Shown piece by piece: positions 10,540-21,086 of a DNA stretch of 40,114 bases. The DNA is from UBA7396 sp036172015 (GTDB lineage: Bacteria > Patescibacteriota > Gracilibacteria > BD1-5 > UBA6164). The stretch spans positions 1 through 40,114 of the forward strand of contig JAVHSE010000046.1 in assembly GCA_036172015.1 (NCBI GenBank). Reading direction: 5' to 3'. A program made the translations under genes and the position numbers. Every line of letters begins with the position of its first letter. Within the stretch, counting starts at the first letter, position 1. The notes beneath the pieces were generated by a model that was not told the DNA's origin, did not search any database, and worked only from the letters and a program-made list of their open reading frames with translations.

Positions 10540-11236
10540 CTAATTTTTTAAATAAAGCATCTTTTTCAAATTTGGTCAGTGATTTATATTCTCACTCTTT
10601 CAGATTTCATAACTCAATATTTTCAATCCTGATTCTTTTTAAGTTTTTTACTTCACTTCCAACTTTCTCTACCATTCTTCTAATTTGCCTATTTCTTCAT
10701 TCTGATATAATAATCGAAAATTTTTCTGATGAAATTCTCTTTATAATTGCTTTTTTTGTATAACTTCCAAGTATAAATAAACCATTTCTCATTTTTTCTA
10801 AAGCTCAATCCATAATAGGACCAAAAGTTTGTACTATATATTCTTTTTCATGATTATATCTTGGGTGCATTAAATAATTAGCAAGTCGTCAATCGCTTGT
10901 GAGTAAAATCAAGCCTGTAGTTTCTTTATCAAGTCTTCCAATCGGAAAAACTCTTCTATCAATATCAATAACATCTAGAATAGTTTTTTCTCATATATTT
11001 GCACAAGTAGTTACCACTCATCTTGGTTTATTTACTTTATAATACAAAAAATCTTTTTGTTCTTGAATAGCTTTCTCTCACATTTCAACATTATCTATTA
11101 TTGGATCAATACTTTGACCAATTTCAGCAATTTTTCCATTTACTTTTATCATTCCTGATGCTATATATTCTTCTGCCTTTCTACGAGAGCAAATTCCAGC
11201 TTGAGAAAGATATTTTTGTATTCTCATTGTACCCAT
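10529..11236 (-). CDS. Pseudouridine synthase, RsuA/RluB family
   Basis: 235 residues, ATG at 11236 (a second in-frame ATG is at 11227), TAA at 10529-10531. It isomerises uridine to pseudouridine in rRNA. An N-terminal S4 RNA-binding domain (residues 4-50: RIQKYLSQAGICSRRKAEEY then VNGKIAEIGQ) precedes the catalytic domain, with the family motif FPIGRLDKETTGLILLTSDG carrying the catalytic Asp, and ends with SEGRNRQIRRMVEKVG. S4 plus GRLDxxTxGLLLLT defines the RsuA/RluB/RluE/RluF group. Which rRNA position is modified cannot be told from sequence. The start follows the stop of the upstream DHH gene within 3 bp, suggesting one transcript. Confidence 0.92.
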
Positions 11237-11238
11237 AA

Positions 11239-12210
11239 TTATATTTTTAAATGAACAGATTGTATTTGCTCAACTTGACCTTTCGTAGTAAATCATGAGG
11301 CCTTTTTATGACCTCCTCAATCAAATTTTTTTGCTATTTTAGTCAAATCTATATCATCTCTGAGAGTTCTGAGTGATGCTTTTATGTATTCTCATTTTTG
11401 AGTCATAAGATTACAATATTTTATATTTTCTGCTGTATTAAGATAATCTATTACTCATGATATTTCTTCATAATCACAATTATAACTTTGAAGCATAGAT
11501 TTATTTACATAAGAGTATAAAACTCAACTTTCATCTATAAAACTATCTGAAAATATTTTTCACCAAAGTTTAATAGTTGACAGTTTATTATTTTTAAAAA
11601 ATTTGTCTACTATAAGATTATATTGAGCTCATAATTCAAGTAATTTTCAAGCAATCAAATAGGTTATTTCATTCACATTTGAATGTTTAAATCATCCAGT
11701 ATCAGTATAAATTCAAGCTAAAATATTTGTTGCAGCCATAGCAGATATTTTAATATTCAAAAGATAAAATATCTCAAAAACTATCATACTCGTTGCTGAA
11801 TAAGTAAGATTTATAATATTTTGTTTCGAATAAATTTCATTCGTAATATGATGATCAATACTAAGAGTATTATAACTTTTTCCATCAAATAGATCAGGGA
11901 AAATATCATCAAACCCAGTTTGAGTTTTACTTCCACTATCAAAAAATATTATCAAATCATAATCTTTAGGATGAAAAGTTTGTTGATAATTTTGAATATT
12001 GGCTAAAAATTTATATTTTTCAGGAATGGTGTCAATACATATCAAATCGATATGTTTGTGTAAAAAATTATCTTTCACTATTTGAAAAAAAGCTGTTGCT
12101 GATCATAATGTATCTATATCAGGATTTTTATGACTCATCAAAGCAATACTTCTTGCAGATTTAATTTTATCAATAATTCTTGAATATACCCTCTTTTTTT
12201 TCTCTAACAT
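11239..12210 (-). CDS. DHH/DHHA1 phosphoesterase, NrnA-like
   Basis: 323 residues, ATG at 12210, TAA at 11239-11241. The DHH family hydrolyses phosphodiesters using two metal ions; NrnA members degrade nanoRNA and often pAp. Motifs in order: SHKNPDIDTLGSA (residues 26-38), FFDSGSKTQ, SIDHH, the gate segment GIYTDTGGFKHSN, and the DHHA1 substrate-binding GGGHKKASGF near the C-terminus. All metal ligands expected for the family are present. The DTLG, YTDTGG and FDGGG motifs use TGA for glycine. It is cotranscribed with the downstream pseudouridine synthase (2-bp gap). The start codon lies in the loop of a 10-bp inverted repeat. Confidence 0.9.
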
Positions 12211-12238
12211 AAATGTAAGATTATTTTTAAGAGGGTAT
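12186..12238. promoter_or_regulatory. Inverted repeat enclosing the nrnA-like start codon
   Basis: Perfect 10-bp arms ataccctctt (12186-12195) and aagagggtat (12229-12238) flank a 33-nt loop that contains the ATG of the DHH gene (12208-12210). The folded mRNA would present or hide the translation start. These arms are unusually G/C-rich for the region. Confidence 0.5.
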
Positions 12239-12328
12239 CTTACTTATTATTTTATATATTCAAATAAATTGCTCTTGCTATTTAAAAGAAATAATTGATA
12301 ATTATAAGAAAAAATTCTGATTTGTTTT

Positions 12329-12766
12329 TTATTTATTTTCTATAATATGAAAGATTCATCTTGAAATTCTTTTCATTTCATAATTTATGATAAGATATAA
12401 TAATATGTCTTTCATATATGTAGTAAGTATAAGTGATAAATGATCATCCGATTGATTGATTTTATTTTTTAATTTTTCTTTTAAAGAAGAAAAAACATCT
12501 GTTTGTGATATATCATATTTTACAGCCTGAAGATTATGAGAAAAAATAAAAATAATTTTATCATAAAATATGTCTATTTCTTTTTCTGGAATATTAAAAA
12601 TATCGATTCGTTGTAATTTTTTATAGGTAGTTATTTCATCTTTAGTAAATCATATATCTGACAAAAAAGCTTCAAATCAAGCTTTATCTATAGGAGAATT
12701 TTTAACATTATCAAAAAGTCATTGAGGTAAAGGATTTTCTGAATTTAAAAATATTTTTTCTTTCAT
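12329..12766 (-). CDS. Hypothetical protein (145 aa)
   Basis: A frame from ATG at 12766 to TAA at 12329-12331 with five TGA-glycines. The protein is mostly helical and charged, with no signal peptide, no cysteines and no motif I recognise. The central segment DIFNIPEKEIDIFYDKIIFI and the C-terminal TYMKDILLYLIINYEMKR look amphipathic. It lies between murB and the DHH gene on the same strand, with about 35-bp and 120-bp gaps. Coding status is supported by length without stop and by the TGA/GGA mixture typical of its neighbours; function is unknown. Confidence 0.6.
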
Positions 12767-12800
12767 ATATACTTACTATTATATAATAATTATTGGTGTA

Positions 12801-13703
12801 CTAATTTTTATGTATTTTTTCATTTTTTATAATTCTTACTTCTTCTTGTAATTCTATTGAAAATTTTTCCATCACTTTTATTTTTGCTCTATTTATTAAA
12901 TATAATAAATCTTTATAATTTCAATTTTCATAAGAAGTCATTAAAAAATTTGCATGTTTTTCACTAAAATAAGCATTTTTATAAAAAAATCATTTTAATC
13001 CAACTTCTTCTAATAATCTACCAGCTGAATATTCTTTCGAGTGATTTTTAAAAAAACTTCCACAACTATTTCATTTAGGTTGAATTTCTTCTCTAAAATG
13101 TATATTATCGACTTCTGAAGAATATTTTTCAATTTTTTGTGAAAGATCAAATTTTACTTTAATGATAAAATATTTTTGAGTTTGTTTAAAAACACTATTT
13201 CTATATCAAAAATCTGATGATTTTTTATCAAGTATTTCTATTTGTCCACTTTGTAAATTATAAACTTCAGCTTCTAAAAAATTATTTTCAAGTTCTAATC
13301 AAAAACATCCAGCATTTCAAAAAACCGCTCATCCAATACTTCATGGAAGTCAAATAAATCTATGCCATAATATTTGTCCATAATCATTTTCTAATTTTGT
13401 TGCAATTTCCCGAATAGATTCAGAAGAATAACTTTCTCATATTTGAGTATGTATATTATAATGAAATCATTTTAAATTATTTTTTATTACAATACCATAA
13501 AATTCATCAAAAGCAAAAAGTAAATTTGTTCCAGATCCAATAATAAGCAAAGATAATCAATTCTCTTTTCAAAAATCTAAAATATTTTTCAGATTAAAAA
13601 CATCATTAATATCATTCACTACATAATAATATTTTGTTTTTGCTCTGGTTTTAAAGTTTGATAAATGACTTATGTCAATATTATGTTGGAGTAAATTTTG
13701 CAT
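12801..13703 (-). CDS. murB: UDP-N-acetylenolpyruvoylglucosamine reductase
   Basis: 300 residues, ATG at 13703, TAG at 12801-12803. It reduces UDP-GlcNAc-enolpyruvate to UDP-MurNAc with FAD and NADPH, committing precursor to peptidoglycan. FAD-domain signatures: SLLIIGSGTNLLFAFDEFYG, then RFIGLPGSIGGAVFGNAGCFG. The catalytic serine motif NSCGSFFKN is followed by AGRLLEEVGLKGFFYKNAYF and SEKHANFLMT, the usual substrate-binding end. Six glycines of the signature motifs are TGA. Length is typical of MurB. It ends close to a small unknown gene, and its start is 6 bp below the uvrA stop. It shows that the cell makes or remodels peptidoglycan precursor. Confidence 0.93.
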
Positions 13704-13708
13704 ATTTG

Positions 13709-16534
13709 TTATCTTAAATATTTATTTATAGCAATTCCAGTAAAACTTTCACTACATTTTTTCACGGTTTCAATATTTCCAGCGACTACGAGATTTCAAC
13801 CATCATCACCTCATGTTGGTCAAATGTCTATAATATAATCAGCATTTAAAATAACATCCATATTATGTTCTATAACCAAAACAGTATTTCCTTTATCAAC
13901 AAGTGAATGAAGAATTTTTAATAATTTTTGAGTATCCGAAAAATGTAATCCTGTCGTTGGCTCATCAAGTATATAAAATGTTTTTGAGGTTGATCTTTTT
14001 GATAATTCAGTAGCAAGTTTAATTCTTTGAGATTCTCAACCAGAAAGAGTAGTAGAAGCTTGTCATAATTTAATATACCCAAGTCAAACATCATTTAATA
14101 CATCAAGTATTTTAAATATTTTTGGTTGATTTTTAAAGAATTCCATAGCTTCTTCAACTGTCATTGCTAAAACATCGGCAATATTTTTTGCTTTAAAAGT
14201 AACATCAAGAGTTTCTTTATTAAATCTTTTTCCTTCACAATATTCACACTTTACATACACTGGTGGTAAAAAATGCATTTCTATTTTTTTTACTCCATCT
14301 CCATCACAATGTGAACATCTTCCATCACGAGTATTAAAACTAAATCTACCTGGTCAAAATCAACGAATCATAGCTTCTTCACTCGCTGCAAATAATTCTC
14401 TTATACTCGTGAATACTGCTGTATAAGTTGCTGGATTTGATCTTGGAGTTTTTCAAATAGGAGATTGATCAACCACAATTGCTTTATCAATATTTTCTAA
14501 TCCTTTTATTTCTTTACAGCTTCCTACTTGTCTACTCGCTCCATTGAGTTTATTAGATAAATAATTCGCAAGTATATGATTCACTAAACTTGATTTTCCA
14601 CTTCCAGAAACTCATGTTACTACGGTTAAATTTTGCAAAGGAATTTGAACATCAATATTTTTTAAATTGTTATGATTTGCTCAAATGATTTCTAAAAATT
14701 TTTCTATTTTTCTGATTTTTCTATCAATTTGATTGGTGATATGTTTCGCTAAAAATGGTCATGTTATAGAATTTTCATTTTTTATAATTTCCTGTAAAGT
14801 TCATTCTGCAACGACATTTCATCCATGAATTCCAGCTCATGGTCAAATGTCTATAATATAATCTGCATTTTTCATAATATCCTCATCATGCTCTACTACT
14901 ATTAAAGTATTTCAAATATCTCTGAGTCGTTTTAAATTTTCTATAAGCATGTCGTTATCACGAGGGTGAAGTCAAATTGATGGCTCATCTAAAACATAAA
15001 TAATTCATTCTAATTTAGTTCCAATTTGAGTAGCAAGGCGAATTCTTTGAGATTCTCAACCAGAAAGAGTATTTGATTTTCTTGCTATAGTAATATAATC
15101 AAGTCAAACTCAAGAAAGAAATTCGAGCCTATCTATTATATTTTTTAGAATATTTTTTGCTATTTTTTGTTCATTATATGATAATGATATATGTTTAAAA
15201 AATTCAATAGAATTTTTTACTGAATAATGAGAGAGTTCTCCTATATTAATTTTTTTAAAATATACTGATAAACTTTCTTTATTTAATCTATAACCATCAC
15301 ATGCTGGACAATTTATATTCGTAATATAATTTGATAATTTTTCATCTTCTATATCTCAAGAAAAATATTTTTCTGTTAAAATATTAATCACTCATTTATA
15401 TTTTGCATGATATATTTTTCCAGACATATTATTTTCTGGACTCAAACGATAGGTTATTTCTCCAGTTCCATATAAAATAATATCTTTTTGTTTTTTAGTT
15501 AAATCTCAATATTTTGCATTGGCATTTATTTTATGTGTAGCACAAACTTGAAGTAAAAGTTCATTATAATAGGCACTTCCAAACCAAGGTAAAATAGCTC
15601 ATTCTGCAACGGTAAGTCTTGGATTTATAATATTTGCTTCTAAAAATACTGGTTTTTCTCAAAGTCAATGACAATCTGGACAACTTCCAGCTGGAGAATT
15701 AAAGGAAAAACTTGATATTTCTAATTTTGCAGGAATATGTCAACAAGCAGAACAAACAAATATATTTGAATATTTCTTTGAAATAGTTTTATTTTCTGTA
15801 AAAAAATCAATATTTAAAAGTCCATTTCATATTTTAAAAGCGAGAGTGAGACTATCTTTGAGTCTTTTTATATCTAAATTATCTTCGGATTCATAATCTT
15901 TTACCACGAGTCTATCAAGAACAATATAGACAGAATTTTTATATTCTGGAAGTATTTTTATATCATCATTGAGAGTATAAATTTGATCATGTATAGCATA
16001 TCTAATAAATCAAAATTTAAGAACTTCTTTTTTTATCAACTCTAGACTTAATTCTTGACCAAATAAAAGAAGAGTTTTTATAATAAATTTTATTCCTATA
16101 TTAAATTCTTTTATTTCATTTACTATACTTCATAAAGTATCTTTTTTAATTTCATCTCCACATTCTATACATTTCCTTTCTCAAATATTTAAAAATAATA
16201 ATTTATAATAATCATAAATTTCTGTGATAGTTCCAACGGTAGATCTTGGGTTACGATTAGTTGTTTTTTGATCAATAGAAATAGTAGGTGAAAGTCATTT
16301 TATTTCATCATACAAAGCCTCTTCACTCATTCATCCAATAAACATACGAGCATAGGAAGAAAGACTTTCTAAATATTTTTGTTTTCCAATATTATAAATA
16401 GTTTTAAAGGCAAGTGATGACTTTCAACTCCCTGATAAACCGGTTATTACGGTTAATTTATTTTTTGGAATTTTTACATTTACATTTTTTAAATTATGTG
16501 TTCTTGCTCAATAGAGTTCTAAAAATTCTGACAT
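13709..16534 (-). CDS. uvrA: Excinuclease ABC subunit A
   Basis: 941 residues, the normal UvrA length; ATG at 16534, TAA at 13709-13711. It is the damage-sensing ATPase of nucleotide excision repair, loading UvrB at lesions. Visible: N-terminal Walker A GLSGSGKSS at residues 32-40; first zinc-binding cysteines (RKCIECGDEI); UvrB-binding region NPRSTVGTITEIYDYYKLLF; the inner zinc finger ending SPAGSCPDCHG; two ABC signature loops followed by Walker B; a second Walker A near residue 650; CEYCEGKRFNKETLDV; and a C-terminal VLVIEHNMDVI. Many motif glycines are TGA, so the standard code would call it a string of fragments. It overlaps no gene and is 6 bp above murB. uvrB and uvrC are not in the window. 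Confidence 0.96.
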
Positions 16535-16584
16535 TTTTTATTTTTATTATATAGTGTTTCAATAAATATATATTGTATTGAAAA

Positions 16585-16611
16585 AAAAATATATTCAAGA
16601 ATATATTTTTT
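16585..16611 (-). terminator. Intrinsic terminator overlapping a stop codon
   Basis: A 12-bp perfect inverted repeat (aaaaatatattc / gaatatattttt) with a tiny loop and a T-run on the minus strand. It overlaps the TAA (16610-16612) of the 160-residue gene and lies about 50 bp above the uvrA start. Confidence 0.65.
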
Positions 16612-17092
16612 ATTGATGATATTTTTTTATTCATTCTTCTAAAAACGATTTCAAAGTAAAATAATCAATTCCATCATATTTAAAATAATTTGGATTATTT
16701 TTTATTTCTCCATATCAAACTTTTACTTTTTTTTGAATTCATAAAATTTTGAAATTGCTTATATATGTTTTTTCAATTATTCTTTCTCTTTCATTTTGAT
16801 CTGTTTCTGTATAATCTGTATAAGATGTCCTATTTTTTGAAAAATTATAATCAATATATACTAAAAATTTTTCTTTTCCTATTATAAAATATATTTTTGA
16901 AATTTTATTTGACTCTCATTCTATTTTATATGATTGATATGGTCATTGCTTAAAAATAAGGTGTCAAACTCAAGATAAGGCATCAAAAGCTTTTTGAGAA
17001 ACATTCTTTCTATTTTCATGTATATTTGATTGAGAAAAACTTGCATTTGGAGTATTAAATTCACCATCTAAAAAAAGATCTCTTTGTTTCAT
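16610..17092 (-). CDS. Hypothetical protein (160 aa)
   Basis: ATG at 17092, TAA at 16610-16612. The protein is soluble, beginning MKQRDLFLDGEFNTPNAS, with a beta-rich centre (SKIYFIIGKEKFLVYIDYNF), a polar Thr/Asp/Glu segment and a C-terminal YFTLKSFLEEGIKKYHQ. No family is recognised. The YFIIGKEKFLVYID strand pattern with alternating Lys could suit a nuclease- or ligand-binding beta-sheet, but I see no catalytic set. It sits between comF and uvrA on the same strand and ends in its own terminator. Confidence 0.6.
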
Positions 17093-17153
17093 ATATAAAT
17101 AATTATGTAATATTTTTTATATATTAACATATTTTTTTATATATGTCAAAAAA

Positions 17154-17852
17154 CTAATCTGAAGCAATACAAAGACCATAAATTTTTTGAACTCAATGAA
17201 TTTTTAATATTTTTGATATCTCATTTAATGTCGTTCCAGTAGAAACTACATCGTCAATAATAACAAAATGTTTATTTTTGTACTTATGGAATTCTTTTTC
17301 ATTTATTAAAAAAGATCATTTTAAATTTTCCAACCTTTCTATTTTTGATAAATGTGATTGTTGTTTGGTTGATTTTATTTTTTTTATAATTTTATTATTA
17401 TATTCACATCAAAATTTCTTTCACAAAGATATTGCTAAAATTTCTGATTGATTATATCACCTGGAAAGTTTTTTCCAAAAATACATTGGAGTAGGAATAA
17501 ATATACAATCTTCAATTTTTTCGTCTGTGTGAGTTAAAAATATTTTGAGAAGATAATCTACAAAATCTTCTAAAATATCTTTTTTATGATAAAATTTTGC
17601 ATCTTTAATTAAGTGTTTTATAATTTTATTCTTATAATGAGTCAAAATAATTACTCTATCATAATATACAAAATCATTTTTACAATAAAAATGCACTTCA
17701 AAATTTTTTGAACTTTGCTTACAAACAGGACAAATTGGTTCAAAAAATCAAATTTCTTCTAAACATTTTTGACATAAAAAATGTCACTCTTTTTTACAAG
17801 AATAACACTTTTTTGGAGCAATGAGATCTTTAAAAAAATTGATAATATTCAT
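17154..17852 (-). CDS. comF: ComF family phosphoribosyltransferase-like protein
   Basis: 232 residues, ATG at 17852, TAG at 17154-17156. ComF proteins act in the cytoplasm during natural DNA uptake. They combine an N-terminal zinc-ribbon and a type I phosphoribosyltransferase fold. Visible: CYSCKKEGHFLCQKC (residues 16-30) and CPVCKQ form the zinc-binding double CxxC; the PRPP loop is VIIDDVVSTGTTLNEI near the C-terminus, with the two acidic residues and TGTT. The middle has PTPMYFWKKLSRGYNQSEIL, matching the ComF P-x-x-x-x-R-x-x-R-G-F-N-Q pattern. Length is typical. If real, the organism may take up DNA as a nucleotide source, as suggested for other CPR bacteria. Confidence 0.9.
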
Positions 17853-17940
17853 AATTCAATTATGTTTTATGGATTATTTTATTTTCACATAATGTAAATA
17901 TTCTAATAATATTTTTCATCTTACTTTAATGTAAGGTGAA

Positions 17941-18483
17941 TTATCTTAATAAGAACTTAAAACTTTTTTCAAATTCTTTTTCTATATCTTCTAATTTGCT
18001 AACTTTTATCATTTCATGTTTTTTCAAATCCCATTTATAACCTCTTCAAGTTCATCTTTCTCATCTATTATGTAATTTTTCAAAATTAATTTCATCTTTT
18101 TTTACAAACTTTATATAAAGCTCATTTGGAGTCACTCATAAGAACAAAACTCAATTATAATCTCAATCTTTTTTTAATCATTCATTTTGAAATTTTTTAT
18201 TTACATCTATAGAAGAAGTTTTTATTTCAAATTTTACATCATTAAATTTCAAATCCCAATCTCATTGATCTCAGTCATTATATTCTATTTTTAATCTTCT
18301 AAAATAGATCTGCGATAAAGTTTGAGAAAAAAATCTCTCTCAAAAACTTCATCTCTTATCTATCTGTAAATTTCTATATTCTCTATATTTACTCTCTAAA
18401 TCAAGCCATTCATTTTGAGCTTCTTTTAAAACTTGTTTTAATATAGGTAATGCAATATTATCTATTTCATTATTTTCAACCAT
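17941..18483 (-). CDS. Probable type II restriction endonuclease (PD-(D/E)xK)
   Basis: 180 residues, ATG at 18483, TAA at 17941-17943. It starts 1 bp after the methyltransferase stop, the usual tight order of a restriction-modification pair. The core GSFGERFFSQTLSQIYFRR, then DGDQGDWDLKF, then VKFEIKTSS fits the PD-(D/E)xK nuclease layout: helix with Glu, Asp at the strand start, and ExK in the next strand. It would cut unmethylated sites matching the partner methyltransferase's sequence. The C-terminal half has RGERGTGRGYKWDL, a basic Gly-rich loop that may contact DNA. Its 180 residues is short but within the range of type II enzymes. The recognition site cannot be read. Confidence 0.7.
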
Positions 18484-18484
18484 A

Positions 18485-19591
18485 TTATTTATTAAAAATT
18501 AAATTTAAATCTTTAAAACCTTGATTTATAATTTCTTCTTCTATTAAGCTAGTTCTTAAATTTAATGCACTATTTGTAGATAAAAAACTTACTTTCCCCC
18601 AATTTATTTTGTTATAAAATAAATCTTTTAATTTTTCTTTATCTTGTAAAAAAACTATTCAATATCATCTTCTATTTGGTAAGGTTTCAAAAGAACTGTA
18701 AGCTTTCATTCATTTAAAACAAGTTGAAGGTAAATAAACATCGCATTTATATAACATATTTTTATTTCTTGTACTACTTGGTATTCATCCATCAGACAAA
18801 GAATAGACTTTTATAAAACTTTTACAGCTTTCTTTCCTTGGAATATTTATTTTATGGCTATTTATTTTAGTCCAAACTTGAAAAATTGTTGCAACTTCTA
18901 CTTCTTTTCCATCAGGATATTCAAAAGAATTTAATGGTAATTTTTCAGTATAAGCGAGTGTATATCACTCGACTCTTTTTTTAGGAACTCATTTTCAATC
19001 ACTATTAAATAAAGGTGGTAATATAAAACTTACTACATCAGCAAAATCTAAAGAATGATTTATAAATCTTAAAGCTAAATTTCATCTTAGTCAAAATGGT
19101 GGATTTCATATAACTATATATTTTTTGTTTGTATTTTTAGGAAAAAAATCTAAATAATTATTTTTTATTAATTCATTTACTAATTCTCATTTTGGTTCTA
19201 TATCTACTCAAATTCTTCTTTCTTTTGGTAAAATATTATAAAAATTACAACATCAAGCACTTGGTTCAATAAAAATATATTCTTTTTCATTAATATCTAA
19301 ATCTTTCAAAACTTCCAAAGTTTTATTATAACAATATTGTGATATTTTTTTAGTTGTATAAAATTGATCTTTTTCTCTAAAAGTATTTTCTAATTTATAT
19401 TTATTTCAAAGTAAAAAATTTAAATCATTTAGATAATTTTCTGGAACTTTATTTTGAGAAATCCATCTTTTAATAGTTCCAATATTTAATCAAATTCATT
19501 CTCTAATTTTATTTATTCATAAAATATTTAAGCATTCATGAAATAAAAAAGTAGCATTTATATTATTTTGATTTAATATTATTGTATTCAT
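18485..19591 (-). CDS. N6-adenine DNA methyltransferase with N-terminal helix-turn-helix
   Basis: 368 residues, ATG at 19591, TAA at 18485-18487. It transfers a methyl group from S-adenosylmethionine to adenine N6. After residue 70 comes KDQFYTTKKISQYCYNKTL, the typical lead-in; then motif I IEPSAGCCNFYNIL (SAM binding), GVDIEPKG and catalytic motif IV IVIGNPPFG, where PPF follows Asn as in N-P-P-F enzymes. The first 55 residues (NILGINKIREGIGLNIGTIK, then RWISQNKVP) look like a lambda-repressor-type helix-turn-helix, which in some cytosine methyltransferases autoregulates the operon. It is adjacent to a probable endonuclease. Motif order (I before IV) suggests the gamma class. Glycines of both motifs are TGA. 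Confidence 0.85.
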
Positions 19592-19612
19592 TTTTAAAAT
19601 TATTATTTATAC

Positions 19613-19667
19613 TTTATATAAAAATATTATATATAAAAATTTTTTATATCAAGTATTTTTATATAAA
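19613..19667. promoter_or_regulatory. Nested inverted repeats upstream of the methyltransferase
   Basis: Perfect 14-bp arms tttatataaaaata (19613-19626) and tatttttatataaa (19654-19667) enclose a second near-palindrome (atataaaaattttttatat, 19631-19649). The block fills the 88-bp gap between the aminopeptidase stop and the methyltransferase start. It could be an operator for the methyltransferase's helix-turn-helix, a promoter, or a terminator of the aminopeptidase gene; AT-richness makes chance palindromes easier. Confidence 0.45.
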
Positions 19668-19679
19668 CTGTATATATTT

Positions 19680-21086
19680 TTATCTCTCACTCATTTTTCC
19701 ATATTCTAAAAATAATTTTGATAAACTATCTACTCAAAATCCAGTCGCTCATTCGTTATAAAGTCAATATTTTTCTTTCACAAAAGAAACTCCAGCAATA
19801 TCAATATGAGTAAATTTTTCATTATTAAGACAAAAATTTGATAAAAATGCTCATCACATAGTACTTCCAGTATATATTCATTCAGTAAGATTTTTTAAAT
19901 CACTTATATTTCATTTTGTTTTTTCTTTATAAAAATCATTGAATGGGAGTTCCCAATATGATTCAAAAGTTTCATTTTTTAAAAGATTGTCTATTATTTG
20001 TCTATTATTTCACATAATTCCTGCATAATTATATCAAAGTGCATACATACAAGCCCCTGTTAAGGTTGCTACAGTAGTAATACTTTCTAATTCATAATTT
20101 TTTGAAATATAACTCATAGCATCTGCAAGAACTAATCTTCATTCTGCATCAGTATTGATTATCTCTACTGTTTTTCCAGAGTATGATTTAATAATATCTC
20201 CTGGTCTATAAGCATCTCCAGAAATACTATTTTCAGCAATAGGTAAAGCACAAATAATATTATAGTTTACATTTTGATCATCAATTTCTTTCATCATAAA
20301 AAGTAAAGTTGAACTTCCAGCCATATCACCTTTCATATCATACATATGATTTTCTGTTTTTATATTCAATCATCCAGTATCAAATATAATTCCTTTTCCT
20401 ACGAGTCAAAGAGTTGGTAATTTTTTATCTATTATTCTTTCTAAAATAACTAATCTTGGTTTATAATGACTTCCTCTTCCAACAGCATCAATTAAATTCA
20501 ATCATAATCTTTTCATTTCTTCATGTTCAATAACTTTGACTTTTGTATTTTTAAATTTCATATTTTTAATGAACTGTACATATTTATCAGGAGTTTTATC
20601 ACAAGAAGGTTTATTTACTAAATCTCTATTATCAGTAATATTTTTCAATGTAGATAATCTATAAGTAAGGTTATTGAGTTGTAAATCTTCACAAATAATA
20701 TTGAGTTCTAGTTCTTTTTTTTCTGATTTATATTCTCTATAATCATATTTTCATAAAATAATACTATCGAGTAATATATTATCTTTTTCGTATTTAAAAG
20801 TAATTTTTTCAGGTATTTCTCAAATATTTTCTCATAAAAATAAGTGAAGATCTTTTTTTACATCTCAATAAAATAAAAATATTATTTCTTCAAAATCTTC
20901 TCTTCCAGTAAATATTTTAAAACATATATTTTTTTGATTTTGAAATATTTTTTCAATTTTAGAAAGAATATTTTCATCGAGATTTAAAAAATTATACATT
21001 TCAAAATCAAATTTATTTTTAAGTAAAGCTACTAAGTTAGACTTTTTTATCTCACTGAAATTATTTAAAATATGGAGCATATTCAT
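19680..21086 (-). CDS. pepA: M17 family leucyl aminopeptidase
   Basis: 468 residues, ATG at 21086, TAA at 19680-19682. It is a di-metal cytosolic peptidase that releases N-terminal residues from peptides, for amino-acid salvage. The catalytic C-terminal domain has VGKGIIFDTGGLNIK, then MYDMKGDMAGSS (metal-binding Lys and Asp), then the hallmark NTDAEGRLVLADAM, then TLTGACMYAL. All expected metal ligands (K, D, D, D, E) are present. The N-terminal 160 residues are a divergent regulatory domain. Several hallmark glycines are TGA. Its start overlaps the end of the upstream membrane-protein gene by 26 bp in a different frame. Confidence 0.93.
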
